Below are positions 1 to 14,858 of a DNA stretch of 64,000 nt, one piece after another. This stretch comes from Chrysoperla carnea. Lineage: Eukaryota > Arthropoda > Insecta > Neuroptera > Chrysopidae. Position numbers and translations under genes: made by a program. The stretch lies in assembly GCF_905475395.1 (NCBI RefSeq), contig NC_058339.1, positions 15,818,001-15,882,000 of the forward strand, read 5' to 3'. Numbering within the stretch: the first letter of the stretch is position 1; each line of letters starts with the position of its first letter. Below the pieces are notes generated by a model. It ran no database searches, had not been told where the DNA came from, and worked only from the letters and a program-made list of their open reading frames with translations.

Positions 1-214
1 CTAAATATACAACGAATGTATATGCATTTAAAAGAAAGCATTCACTTCACTTGGAAGCATAGAACAAGAATTAGTTTACGATAGAGAGAAAGAAAAAAGG
101 CCATTACTCATACAATACTATATTTTTATAAGTACCTATACTTACTATAACGTACTCCAACTTAAGGTGATCCAAGTCTTTCTGACCAACATAGTAGATA
201 TCAAAACCAATGTG

Positions 215-360
215 GTGTAGCTTTATGTTCATCATTATGCTTTAATATTCAATTTAGATCCTAAAAGGTAAGAGATAGAATAACACAATAACACTTAAAA
301 TTAGAAAGTTGATCCTCATAAAAACATTTTTTCAAAAATCGTTAGCAAAGTTCGAATCTT
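215..360 (+). repeat. Detached arm of the 43.9-45.1 kb inverted-repeat element
   Basis: This stretch resembles positions 44000-44135, sharing blocks such as caatttagatcct, gagatagaataacac and aaatcgttagc in the same order. It therefore looks like one decayed arm of the transposon family described at 43900-45095. No matching second arm was found nearby. Confidence 0.5.
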
Positions 361-1123
361 ATAATAAAATAAAAATATATTATACAGTCATATTATATAT
401 CTTAAGTCTTCGTCCTTTTATACTCCTTAATTAATTAAACTAAGTCGTCTATCGAAAAAATTACTCCTATTAACTGAAGCCTTTTTGACAGTTGAAATGT
501 ATTGATATCAGCAACTGTTTGTACCATATTAGAGATAAAATATGTAACCACACGTTTGAAGGGTCAAAACAAGATTGGACTTTTCTTGAACTTTTTATAA
601 CTTGTAACTCAGTTTTCAATCATGATATTTAAATCAATTTTCACCCACTCTCCAACGCTTAAATGATGTCGATTTGGAAACACGACGGTGATATGTTAAC
701 GGAATTCGAAAATACGATATGAAATAGAAGTTTGAATGGTAGAGGCTACAGGAAGACATATATTTGATTAGTGTGAGTGGTGATTTTTAACACCCTCGAA
801 ACAAAAAGAGGGATGTGTTCTGGAAGAAAGGAATGGAGAGTGTTCTTAGCTATGTTTCAAAGGAAATTTTGAGTTCCTTACCCGAAACAACTAAAAGACA
901 GGCAATGATCTTCAAAATCAGTTCAGTTTGAAGAAGGCTCTCAGGGAAGAAGTAATTTAAATGTAAAGTGTGTTCTTAGTTATGTTTTAAGTGCGAGTTT
1001 AGAACACCTATTCGTGTGCTTATGCGGAGAGAGTGGATGGGAGGAGGGCGGGGTGAACCAATTCTTTCGTAAAATTTTATGAGTTACATCGTGAACTATA
1101 AGTCTCTGTGCTAAAGAATAAAA

Positions 1124-1320
1124 ATCTTTAATTTAGGTCAAACTGTGAGTTTTTGTCTAACTGATCCTTTTGGACCTTTTCCTTTTAACAACGTTTTATT
1201 ATTCGGCAAAACGAGATTGAATTTTTTTTAGGAGTGTTCGAGAAATCTTACTTAGGAGAAGGGGGATCAAAAATTGTCAAAATTATGCTTACGTAATTAA
1301 TTAATGACCCTTAGACAGAG
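1124..1320 (+). repeat. Dispersed repeat, family shared with 32403-32602
   Basis: The stretch aligns in the same orientation with 32403-32602. Shared blocks include aacaacgttttattattcgg, acgagattgaat and attatgcttacgta. Two insertions in one window, both without an ORF, suggest a non-autonomous mobile element or the tail of one. Its ends were not defined. Confidence 0.55.
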
Positions 1321-2911
1321 CACCCCAACGCTCTTTAACTATGAAGGGCTGATATCCAACCTGATTATGCATTCAATAATACATTAGGGATTGTATTAAG
1401 TTTAAAATATGTTCATGCTGCCTAGATCTCCTTAAGAACTAAAACCATCACATGATAAAGTTTTAAAATATACAGGTATCGTTAGTATACTTCTTCTATA
1501 GTGTTCATATGTACCTACTCTTCTTAAACAGTGAACATTCGTTGAGCATCGACCGCCAATGCATACATACGTTGCCCTAATTATATCCAGCTGATAGAAG
1601 TGAAATAAGATTATATTGGATTGGATCATTGTGCTCAAACATACGTGTATAACTCGCGTGTATATTTACTTCTTCTGCTTCGCTATAAGCTATATTTACA
1701 CTACTCTACTCTACTCTATTAAAAAAAACAAAAAAAAAACAACATTATATGTATATTTTAATATTATTTCACATGTGTTTCTTGTTGTTTTAAATTATTT
1801 TTTACAAACGAACGCACTGCAACTCACTTCAAATTATTTTCAATAATTTTTTTGATATGTTTGTTTTATTCGAGGGTGGTAAAACTTCCATTCATTGTTA
1901 ACATAAACTGTGCGTGATAACTAATATAATGTGTGTAATTGTTCAATTGTTGTGAAATAAACAAATATTCTTGTGTGTGCATTTTAGAAGAAGTGGTGAT
2001 TTTAAAAATGTATTTGTTATTTTATAACAATAACAATCCAATGGTGTTATTCGATTTTAAAATGTTTATTTTTTACTGTTAATTTTCTTATTGTGAAAAA
2101 GGGTGATTTGTGTGTTTTTCAAATAAAATCCATTATGGGAATTATAACGAAAACTTTGGGTGTACTATTTAGTCTGTGAGTATTTGTTTTATGGATAAAG
2201 CTTTCAAAGAAATTTAACCTATTTAATTTAATTTTAAACTTAGAAACTTCCATCGTATACGTAAGAATCTTTTATATTGTCCCGCATATTTGAAGCTTGT
2301 TATGTGACTGATTTTTCTTTTATGAAACCCGCGAAATTTTTCTTAATGACAAGTTTCAAATGAATGAATACCGTCAGAATATAATTGAATAACAAATGCA
2401 AAAATCGTTTTGAACGAGACAAGCAGAAAATCTAACGTCCGATGAAGTTAGAAAACGAATATTAATGAATTTAAAGCCATTAAATTAAAAATTCTTTCGG
2501 ATTTTCCCAATTAAGAACGAGTCAAATTAATATTTTTATACGAAATCTCAAATATATGGTAAACAATGTAAAAATACACCGTACTGTGGACTATTTTAAA
2601 TTTTAGTTTTTTCCTCCGGAAGTACCATTGTTTAAAATAATTTTCTTCAAAAAAATTTTTATAAATTTTTATATAGACTTAACCTGTAACTTTCGTATTA
2701 TTCTAAACAAATATATAAGTTTTCAACCGCTTCTAATATAAAATCGGTTAGAAACTTTGATAAAATTTTGAATCTAATGATTACCATGTACTTGATAACA
2801 TAACGCATGGTGGAAGCGATGGGAAAAATATATAAAAATTAAAAAGTAAATTTATTGGTATACCAAGGAAGCCGAAGCTTAAATGTATATCACACGTCTG
2901 TGATAATTTTA

Positions 2912-3060
2912 TACCCTGTATATATGTAATATATATCAAAATTTTGCTGCTATGAACAAAATTTTGTTAAAGGTTTTCATAAAATCACCTAATTAGTCCA
3001 TTTCCGGTTATCCGCCTGTCTGCGATCATGATAACTCAAAAACGAAAAGCGATATAAATA
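2912..3060 (+). repeat. Dispersed repeat family R1, copy 1 (short, decayed)
   Basis: Contains the family core, with cacctaattagtccatttcc, a run of related ccgcctgtctg words, then ataactcaaaaacgaaaa. The same order is found at 22670-22990, 32040-32345 and, reversed, at 50520-50715. It has no ORF. This copy ends soon after the aaaacgaaaa block. Confidence 0.6.
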
Positions 3061-4960
3061 TTTAATAATTTTAATAATTTTTATTATGTGATTGAAAGCC
3101 TAATTTCTTTATCTTCATAAGATAATTTTGTGTTATAGACGATAATGTATTTATCTTCAAGATAGAATTATATTGAACATATTATCATTCATTAAATAAA
3201 TTTAACTTTTATTATACAGAAATTTCACAGCAATCATATTTTCATTAAGCTATTATTTTTATGATAATAATATTACAATATTTAGTAAAAAATTGCAGCG
3301 TTGGTAATATATATTTAATTTACGTTTGATCTTAACCTATATAATATTTTTATCTAAATATTTAATCCAGATAAAATTGTGATTTGACGTATGCTACATA
3401 AAATTTACGTCATTACCTTTTTTATTCAAATATTTTCAAAATCTTTTTTCCTTTCTAATTTATCCGGAGTACATTTTTGAAGTATTTTTTTAATGTTAAC
3501 GTTTTTTATTTCAATATACATACAAAAGTATGCTTTTTAATTTAGAGTTTTTTTCTGTAAAATCATATTAGTTCCAAACGCGAACAAATTTTATATCTAA
3601 ATATAGTTGAATTCCCGAATCTTATATGATTTTCGAAAAATATTTGCTGAAAACTATTTTTACCCGCGGCTGTAGTTTTAATAGCGACTTTAACAATCGG
3701 AGCCCATTATTGGGAAGATCTAAGCCGGTATTCACGCAGTCAGACTAAAAACATGAGTGTAGTTTTCTAAAGATCAAGGTCAAATTATAGGTCACTATCA
3801 AATATTCCCATTTGAACTAAATGTTGGTAATAACAGATTTGTATATCATGTATGGCGTTTACTACAATGCTGGTATATTAAAGAGACAGATACATAGAGT
3901 ATCTATGTTAGCATAAGTAATTTTACAGTTTTTAATAGAGCCATCCACCAGAAGTATTGTAGGTATCGCCAACTAGTATGAGTCTGACGCCGATACTGCA
4001 TTGATTTGTCCGCCATGACAATTTCTAATGTTACTATTCCCCCACTACAGTACACAGTATGACGTTCACACCGATATCGACATAATGATATCCACAAAAA
4101 ATTTCTTACCGTGTACCATCCAATCGAAGGATCATCTTAAACTAAAAAATTTAGCACATTCTCTTGTAATTCTATAGCGAATAAAAACGTATTATCTTAA
4201 TTTTTAGAATAAACCAAGCATTAACTTTTGAAAGTGCTTCCTTTTTATCTAAAACCAATTCAGATATGTTCTAGTTTAGGTATGTATACAGAGGTCATTT
4301 GACGAGATGAAATTTTTCTAATTACAGAGGCGTTAATGAAATCTAAGTCAGTAATTTATGATATATTCTTAGAAAAAATATTATTTTATTAAAATTATAT
4401 TTTATTATTAAATAATGTTTTTTTAAATATTATATAATTTTTTTTAAATTCTAATGATATTTACTTATAAGTACCTACATATAATAAAATTTAAGACGAT
4501 AATATGTGTTCGCCCTGATTATTGAATTACAATAAAATTATATATTTTTTAATAGACAGAATGGATCAAACAAACGTCCATGTAAACCAAATTTATAATT
4601 AATCCAAGAACAAACTCTAGCATTCCTTGGGAAAATGCTTTCTCGAGATTTCTCGTTATCAATCTCAAATGTAGCTCATTTGTTTCATCTCTTAAATACT
4701 ATATCTCTTTAATACATATTTTGATTTTTATCAACCGATCTTTTGAAGCAGATGAAAATCGATTTTTTCTTTTTCCGACCCAAAAAAAAGTTTTATATGT
4801 AGTAACTTATTCTGATTTTTTTTAAACCTACATTTTGGTTCATATTTATAAGCACTCAATTTTTTTCAAGACATGGATTTTCTAAAAATATTAGAAATTT
4901 TTGTAGATCGCCTACCTTTAAGTGAATATTAATCTATTTATGTGAAAAGTATTTAAATAA

Positions 4961-5131
4961 ATAAAATCGCATTTAAAAATTGAGCTTTGGCCAAATGCAT
5001 TGACATGTGCTCCTGCTCAAATGCCTAATCCAACTAAAATAGAACAAGAGGTATCGTGGACACCCAAAAGGAACTATGTTCCTTTCGTACAAATATATTA
5101 TAAGGCTGGACAAACCATCAAAAATATGTAA
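4961..5131 (+). other. Unrecognised open stretch, possible exon or relic
   Basis: An open frame of 56 codons ends with TAA at 5129-5131. The last ~45 codons have richer base composition than the surroundings and read like protein, with motifs such as CAPAQMPNPTK and SWTPKRNYVPF. The frame opens at a stop at 4958-4960 and has no ATG near its front. It could be the last exon of an unseen gene, a retrocopy fragment or chance. I do not recognise the family. Confidence 0.3.
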
Positions 5132-5207
5132 TAACAAATTCATAAGTACTGCCAGTCTTATAAAACAAGTTTTAATTTTTCTGTAATACGTTATTTAAAT
5201 TAATTCT

Positions 5208-5606
5208 ATTCGCACCGTGCGTGAGTTTTATTGGAGGCGTTTCCATGGTAACGATACACTACTTTAATTATAGAATTGTATGAATGCATATATAATTGTA
5301 TGGATTGCATTTATAACTTACATTGAAAATTTAATATTATTGTCTCACAAATTTAAATAAATAATTATGATAATTTACATTTGAAAAATAATATTTGTGC
5401 AATTTGATTTCTTATTTTCACAATTTTTAACGCATTAAGTTTAATTAATTAATATTTTTCAATAATTTTAATATGACATTTACTATAACATTAACATGTA
5501 AAGAATTGCAAATTAGTCATAACAGCCTCTTTTATCGCCAAAATTTTTCACTGGAAGCGCTGGCATCGTTTTTATTGTCCCTACCATGACTACGCACACA
5601 ACGAAT
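5208..5606 (-). mobile_element. MITE-like element of about 400 bp
   Basis: The ends are imperfect inverted repeats: attcgcaccgtgcgtgagt on the left and, read on the other strand, attcgttgtgtgcgtagtc on the right. A shorter copy in the opposite orientation lies at 15618-15707 and a half copy at 6100-6155. No ORF is present, so the element would be non-autonomous. No target duplication was recognised. Confidence 0.55.
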
Positions 5607-6099
5607 AACAATATTGATATGATCAATTTATATGAACCACTTTGTATAAATAATACACTTCAAATACCTGTATATACGGAGCACATACATATAAATTATA
5701 TATAGAATGAAGAAAAATATGTAAACAGCAGTTACAGAACAAAACAAAAAGCCAGGTAATATCCAGAAACATTAATATGAGTTTAAATGCTGTTTACCTC
5801 GGGGGCGTAACACAAGCCATATGACCTTCTGCTCATCCATTGCTTTCATACATTCAATTTTTAATTTTTTTTTTTTTTCATACGTTTCTATTCAGTTATC
5901 ATCACAGCATCCCACAGGGGCTCATTTACACATTTTAAACAAAAAAATATATATAAAACATTAGATGAGTAATTTTAGACACATATTCTTTGAGTTAAAG
6001 TCTACCTATAAAAATATTTTCAGCATTTTTCTACATTATTAAATCATATATACAATCCATAGGCTTATATGTCCATCCATACAATTATACTAATAAAAT

Positions 6100-6155
6100 A
6101 GTGTGCCGTTTCTATGGTAACTCCCTGAAATAAAACTCATGCACGAAGCGAATAT
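6100..6155 (-). repeat. Half copy of the 5208-5606 element
   Basis: Carries a degenerate version of one end of that element, with ctatggtaactcc, aataaaactcatgcac and gcgaat in the same order as 5208-5260 reversed. Only this end is recognisable. Confidence 0.35.
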
Positions 6156-6657
6156 TGTTTCTTCAAAAATTTAATTTGAGTAGTAATATTTATGGTCTCT
6201 ATTAATTTAATTAAAATTCAAACACTACCAAATACTTTTCGTGATTATATTATTTATAATTAATTAATTAAACCCTATTGGAAATGCAAACACGCACATA
6301 TTATAAAATCTCGAATAAAAAAAATAATAATTATCAATTTCCTTAAATTCATAAACACCTGAAAATTGTATATTATTTCCGTTAAAATTGGGTTAATTTA
6401 AAAAAAAGAAAAAAATATTTTTTGAATTATTTGTAATGCACTCTTGATTCTAGAAGAGTCAGTGCATGATATTTGTTCGTATTATTCTTCCTATATGTTT
6501 GTTTATAGGAGATTATAATTTCACCGTAGGTAAATTGCGTGTATTTATACGTTCACAATATTTCTTAGCATGGGTTCGATATATAACAATACTTTTAGAT
6601 GTCCGATATATGTACAGTTAATGAAAAATGACTTCGTTAATTATCATATTTGATTAG

Positions 6658-6885
6658 CTAGGTGGCAGGCACGCCGAACGCCTGGATCTGACAATATATC
6701 ATAATTATTGCATCTCCTCTGCCACTGCCCAGTTCTTGCCACAAGGATGTAGATTTACTTGAACCAGCTTTTTTTAGACGATCTCTCCGACCTGAAGTCC
6801 ATTGACGTCAAAGCACTCCTGCTGTAAGCTGTTCTTGAACAATTCCAAATGGTTCATGCACACTAATAAACGCAGTAAACGAAAC
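6658..6885 (-). pseudogene. Decayed coding-like fragment, family unknown
   Basis: Read on the minus strand, about 75 codons stay in one frame apart from an internal TGA and end at TAG (6658-6660). The translation looks like real protein, with phrases such as HEPFGIVQEQL, GRRDRLKKAGSSKS and SLWQELGSGRGDA. The patch is clearly richer in G+C than its flanks. This fits a retro-pseudogene or a piece of a decayed transposon protein. I could not name the parent gene, and no splice sites were evident. Confidence 0.4.
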
Positions 6886-8387
6886 CGCTCTTAAATACCA
6901 GAAATGCTCTTGAAATCAACTTTTTCGTGACGTGGTCGTAATTTACCTACTACCTATTATTTACTTTATTGATTGCAATTGAAAGCAAGAGGAATTTTAA
7001 AAGATGAAATCAAATTAAATTAATTAAGAATCATTTATTAATTAATTTGTAGTTATTTCTAAATATTATTTAAAAAATGTTTACGAAATAATACCTTATG
7101 TTAAATGTTTCCAAAGTTATGCACATCTGGATTTAATATTAAGATTTAACGCTTAATATTTTACCTGTGAAATTATATCGTTTAGTTACTTTCATAGTAA
7201 AGAATTTTAGTAATAAAATTGATTATTTCATTTAAACTTAATTAATAGGTACTGAGTTATTAGAAAATAATGATACTTATCACTGCACTGTTCTTTGTGT
7301 GCATTAATCGAAGTTTAATCTATTCGAATAAAAAAGTAAAATATTTTTTGTACTAATTCTTATTTTTTGCCCATGAAAAATCACTTTTATTTGAAAGTTT
7401 TTTTGTTTACGCTTAGCAACAACACATTTGGTCATTTCATTTATACAGATAAGATAGAAAACAATTTATATAAAATAAAATAATCAAGAATTTGACTCGA
7501 CTGTGGTTGGAATATTGGTTTGCTAGCTGGAAGTCATGTAGTCCTACCTCTGAACCATGACCCCTTTTGGAAAAATTAACGGATCCTCTTAGGAAATGTG
7601 TTGTTCTTATTTTTTTCTGCACAATTTTCACGTTTTTTCTCGGAATAAAAACCTTTCTTGAGTCTTAACGTAAATATGAAAAAACAAATTAGTACAATCT
7701 GTCGAGGCATTCCCGAGTTTTGCGCTCAGCAATACATTTGACTATTCATTTTTATTTATATAGATTAAAATAACCTAAAGTTAGTGACATTGAATGGAGA
7801 AACTTAGATTTTTCGGTTTACAATTTTTATTTTCTACTGGATGGTGATATCACAGCTCTTTTCAACACCGTCACCGTCATTAAGGTAGATTTAATAATCA
7901 AGCACCATTAATTATATTTAATTGGATTAGTCATTAGTCTGTTAGTATATCTATGTGTGTTGTGATGTCCAATAACAAAATCACTTAAATTATATTGATT
8001 TAAACATATTAATAATTATCGGCTATATTTGAAATCAATTAATTCAAATTGGTTTCATAGTAAAGCTCATTTTTAATTTTTAAACATTTACATTTGTTTT
8101 TTTAAATATACATAAAAATCGAATACCAATTTCAAAATTTACACGACTGACCAAATAAAAAAATTTTTGTTGAAGTACGTGACTCGCACACAAAAGTAGT
8201 AAATAAAAAAAACTACTGAACCCTAAACTCACAATTCATCAGTTTTTTATTATATTATACTATGTAGAGTTTAACCGTGAGCAAATTAGGATAAAACTTT
8301 GTTGCTCATTTTCTCCATACTAATTATAAAAGTGTTCTTTAAACTCTTCTATAATTTATAAAAAAATAATGAAAACACTTTCTATAC

Positions 8388-8445
8388 AGGGTATTTCAAC
8401 AATTCACTCAGTCATTTGTTTGTTTCCACTTAATTTTTTTATATT
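8388..8445 (+). repeat. Dispersed repeat R3, copy 1
   Basis: Begins tacagggtatttcaacaatt and continues with cactcagtcatttgtttg and a cactta block. Related copies are at 23148-23200 (same orientation) and 61640-61696 (reversed). The ends are not defined. Confidence 0.5.
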
Positions 8446-9035
8446 TTTCATTAAATTAGGTCTAGACATGTTTATTTTGCAAAAAAAAATATTCTTTCAT
8501 TATATTTGCATATAATAAGGGATATATTATTTGTTTACTTAAAATTTCAATTAACGAAATTATGAATTTTAATTGAATAATAATTGAAATATTTTTAATG
8601 CTGTGTTTAAAACCAAACGAACATGGGCACTATGCCAAGCCAATGATGCATTTCATCGGATCATTTAATAAATAGAGGAGAGTTGGCTAAGTAGTACTGC
8701 GATTTAAATCAAATCAAAATTTTTGTGCCAAAGAAGTGAAATTTTTAATCGAAAATGGCACGATTTCCGGAATACGTGACAGTATTCGTGTAATGTAATA
8801 TGAGATTTCTATTCAGCGACCAAAAGCTCCTACTAGATGACAATTTTATTGAAAAAAAACATTTCACAAAAATTTTGGTCAACATATACCAACCTCTGGG
8901 TTCCAATGCCTCCCTCTATGACTATATTAAGTTAGATGAATGTTCCTTGGGGTCATATAAGCACATTTCATTAAAATCGCTGCTGTTTCTCAACTTTTCC
9001 ACTATCGATACATTTTTCCGGCTTATTCACCTACC

Positions 9036-9395
9036 AATTAGCCTTTTTCCTCTGAAGATTAAAAAAAGATCCTCTAGATGGCAGGATATATTTGTACCCC
9101 CCCCCCCCTAGTGTTGCCATCTAGCGGATCTTTTTTTAATCCCCAGAAGAAAAAGTCCTGGAATTATTAATTATTGTATGTCCAGATTTAATGATAATAT
9201 GATAATGTTTATAATTTGTCTTATGTAGTTAGTTACAAATTTTTATTAGTTTTATTCAAAAAATATAATGCATTAATTAGCCTTTTTCAGAAGGTTAAAA
9301 AAGATCCGCTAGATGGCAACACTACGAGGGTACAAATATATATATCCTGCCATCTATTGGATTTTTTTTTAATCTTCAGAGGAAAAAGGCTAATT
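9036..9395. mobile_element. 360-bp palindromic foldback element
   Basis: The left half (9036-9155) and right half (9270-9395) are near reverse complements, both ending in aattagcctttttcctctga (left end, and right end reversed). Each half is itself a smaller hairpin built around tagatggca and tgccatcta. A run of C (about 9097-9108) marks the left loop and is probably a slippage product. It has no transposase. The open frames across it, 8800-9111 and 9216-9416, are by-products of the repeat. Confidence 0.7.
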
Positions 9396-9418
9396 AAATA
9401 CCATATCAACTTCTAATA

Positions 9419-9579
9419 GGGCTTTTCATTTTAAAATCACGATTCACGTTTGTTTCGTACTAAATGATTAACCAATGTGATAAAATGAATAACAAATATC
9501 TTCTATCTTAGTCCTACTTATTGCTGTCAGTACGAAAAAATAAACTCTGCACTTGCGCTTATGACATGATGAAAAAGCC
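9419..9579 (+). mobile_element. 161-bp MITE with TA target duplication, copy 1
   Basis: Ends are GGGCTTTTCAT and ATGAAAAAGCC, flanked on both sides by TA. A second, nearly identical copy at 31600-31763 is also flanked by TA. TA duplication and short inverted ends fit a non-autonomous Tc1/mariner-type element. It inserted 23 bp beyond the palindromic element at 9036-9395. There is no ORF. Confidence 0.8.
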
Positions 9580-10362
9580 TATTGATAGAAAATTTTTCGA
9601 ACTAAAGAATTAAATACAAGAGAACTTATTGTTATAGATTTTAATATAGCTATAAAATTTATATTCTTTTTACTTTACAAAATAAATTATCAATAAATAG
9701 TAATCGATATAATCCGTCTTTTTCGGAAGAAGAAATATGATTTCTTTGAAATTCATATCGAACATCCTGCCTTTAATTATTCAAAATTTCAAATTAAATT
9801 ATATTAATCATTTATTTATTTAAATACGATCGAGATTTTATTTCAAAAACATTTTGAATTTCTTTGAATTTCAATTATGGAATTTTATCACAGTGCGAAT
9901 ATTTTTACATCCAATAAAATGCAATATGTGATCTTCGAAAGAATTAAAGATTCCGATTATTTTATTTCAATGAAATTTGATAAGAATATTATTTCATCAT
10001 AATTGTACCTAATTAATTTAATTCTCATTATTCACTTTGTAAATAGATGTGTAAAAGTATACGGAAATTTGTTTTTAAAATTTTTGGGATAAATTTAACA
10101 AAGGAATCCTTTTATTCTTCGAAAATACTTACGTGTCTGTAAAAGATTTTATTAAATAAACATTTATTGCGTTTTTAATTCTGGTAGGTCAGTAATCTGG
10201 TAAAAATAAATACGACACTTTTTAAATAAAGTTTGTTAAACAATGAATCAAAATTAAACATATAATAAATAAAAATTGAAATACCGGGTGGTATACTTTG
10301 ACTCTCTTTAAATCATACGAAATTTGGTTGCAATAGTAATTTATCTTCATTATCTTAAAAGC

Positions 10363-10601
10363 TTTTATTGTACTAAAAAGTAGAAAATAATTTTTTTTCA
10401 TTCTTACATGACTATTTATAAAAGCTTGTGGCGCTCAATAAAAAAAATATCAACAATGATTCGAAGCAACTCAATGTATGTATGTTCGACTGTAATGTTG
10501 CAACTCAATTTTTATATTGAGTACCTCAAGCTTTTACAAATAGTCATGTATGAATTATTCCTAGAAAAAAATTATTTTCTACTTTTTAGTATAATAAAAT
10601 C
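10363..10601. mobile_element. Inverted-repeat (foldback) element
   Basis: Arms at about 10363-10427 and 10527-10601 are reverse complements with small gaps. They share ctaaaaagtagaaaataatt, catgactatttataaaagct and their complements. The centre (10428-10526) is unique. No target duplication was identified and no ORF of interest is present. Confidence 0.65.
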
Positions 10602-12160
10602 TTGCTAACTTAACAGAGGAAGTTGATGTAATGAGGCCGACTTTGAAAATCTCCAGTTTTACATATTTCCGCGGTTTCAAGGCCTTAATATCCGAATCAA
10701 ACCTTAAAACCTTGAATAAACAGTGTCTGGAAAGTGGATAAAGCGTTCCAGCATAAGCTGCGGTACATGTTCGAAGAATAATCTATAATGGTTATTTTTT
10801 AATGTTTTTTCCCTCTCTGGAAAGTTAGTCATGTGAACTACAGGAGTCGCACTCACACGACTTCAGTACCACACCGACTATGTACTGCCAATTTTACCAA
10901 GTTTATTCACATTTTCCTTAAAAAGTATTTTTTATTGAAATTTTTATTTAGGACTAAAAAAATTATGTGTATAAAATATGGTGAAAGCGATAGAAAAATT
11001 AGGACGCTACTTACCTTAACTTGCATTGTCTTCCAAACTAAGCCTCTGTGCAAATTAGCTCAATCAGTTGACAATGATAACTGCTTCAAAATTGAGTTGC
11101 AAGATTCTACTCAGAAAACATACATACATGCATTGTAAGTTAAATAAAAGCTTGTAAAAAAAAAGAATTAAAGACTAAGAAAATAAGCCGTTAATTGATC
11201 GCCCTCTAATTATGTGATTTATCACTGTGTAATGAAACAATATTAATGGGTGACAGTTTATACTAAGTAATTAACTACTCCCCCTTCTAAGAAATTTATT
11301 ATCTACTTATTATCAGTTAATAAAAAGTTAGTAAGCGATAATGGCATATATGAAATATATCATCATATACATATTTTTATACTTGTTGCACACAATATTT
11401 ACTACCTTATATTTAAAATTCAATGTTAAATTATTATTTTAGACATACTCTTAGAGCACACAAATTTGGCACGGTTGTTTCGAATTTGCTTGTAGTTGCA
11501 GTTACTCACACGCTTTGCTGGGTAACTTATAAGTACTTAAAAAATGACATAATATGATTTTTCATATAAACTTCCACACTCTATTTTACTCCCTTAAAGA
11601 ATGAATTTTCATTTAAAAAAGTGATACAGTAAACTTTTGTTTCAAACCATGAGCTCATATATCATTTTTTATATTTCTAACTACAAAATTGATCAAAAAT
11701 CATACAAACTTTCAAACCTCACTTTGAACTCTTTAAGGAATTAATTTCGAAAAATCAACAATCTCGGAAACGGCTCCAACGATTTTCATGAAAATTAGTA
11801 TGTAGAGGGTTTTTGAGAATGTCGTTTTCAAGAAAAACTGAAACATTGACTGCCAAATAGGACTCTTCCTGACATCTATTGGCGACGAAATAAAGTACAT
11901 TCATTACCGGGACACTCAAATTGGTATTTGTGTGGAGGCATTTTAAATGATTCTTATATTAATGATAAAATTTATGTCTTTTTAACTCAAAAAATACCGA
12001 GTAAAGCTCGGTCATCTAGGTACTAAGCTTATAAAGACGAGCGAAAAGTATGGTTACCAAATTTCGATCTGAGGCCTAACAATCAATAACAAATTTATCC
12101 AATGACAAAGCACTAAGAAATAAAAGAGTGTTATTATCAGTATTTTTTAAATCTCTGCGT

Positions 12161-12266
12161 CACAAAATGTGCACAGATTTTACCATTCTAAGTGATATTA
12201 TTGTATGATATATGTTACAGCTATAATATCACTTAGAATGGTAAAACCTGTGCACATTTTGTCATC
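12161..12266. repeat. Near-perfect hairpin of about 42-bp arms
   Basis: Arms 12161-12201 and 12224-12266 are reverse complements with one mismatch, centred on a loop of about 22 bp. They share acaaaatgtgcacag and accattctaagtgatatta. The hairpin lies about 350 bp before the first HECW exon. It could be a small foldback MITE; a hairpin RNA precursor cannot be excluded from sequence alone. Confidence 0.65.
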
Positions 12267-12617
12267 CTCTTCTTAATATTAAATTTTCACCATAATGTAA
12301 ATAAACGAAAGCTTCGATGTATCATCCTATTTCCGTAATAATTAGGAAATTAATTAATAATGAACTTGGAATGAAAAATTCTAAAATTTACTAATAGAGG
12401 CTGCACCGTGTGAATCTATTCTAATTAGAATTTACAACGTATCCACGTAGAAAAAGTAATTGAAATTGATAAAAACTGTTCTATTTTCATAATTCATATT
12501 CAGTGTTCCATTTGTATTGTGTTTAAAGTGAACTAATTAATGACAACAATAAGATTAATTTATTTTTGTTTTTACAAATGATATGGTCCCTTCAAGAATG
12601 ATTTTTTTTCGTTGCAG

Positions 12618-14858
<2,241 letters not shown>

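Larger units (their letters stand above)
1..12617. other. Gene-poor 12.6 kb upstream of the HECW exons
   Basis: No exon of a recognisable gene was found on either strand. The first visible HECW exon begins at a splice acceptor, so part or all of this stretch may be intron of that gene, but no WW- or C2-domain exon was seen. The sequence is AT-rich with homopolymer runs. It holds several dispersed repeats, two foldback elements, a MITE and two short coding-like relics, each listed separately. The remaining stretches (about 360-1120, 1320-2900, 3060-4960, 6160-6650, 6890-8380, 10610-12160) show nothing I can name. Confidence 0.6.

Noticed and set aside
1432-1846. Minus-strand 68-codon and plus-strand 76-codon frames
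   Set aside because: No similarity to known protein motifs and low-complexity ends; the second is driven by A-runs and T-runs.
8800-9416. Two plus-strand open frames of 103 and 66 codons
   Set aside because: Both run through the palindromic element at 9036-9395; their translations are inverted-repeat by-products with no domain.
10833-11138. 101-codon plus-strand frame
   Set aside because: No recognisable motif, no supporting splice signals or family features, and composition like the surrounding noncoding DNA.
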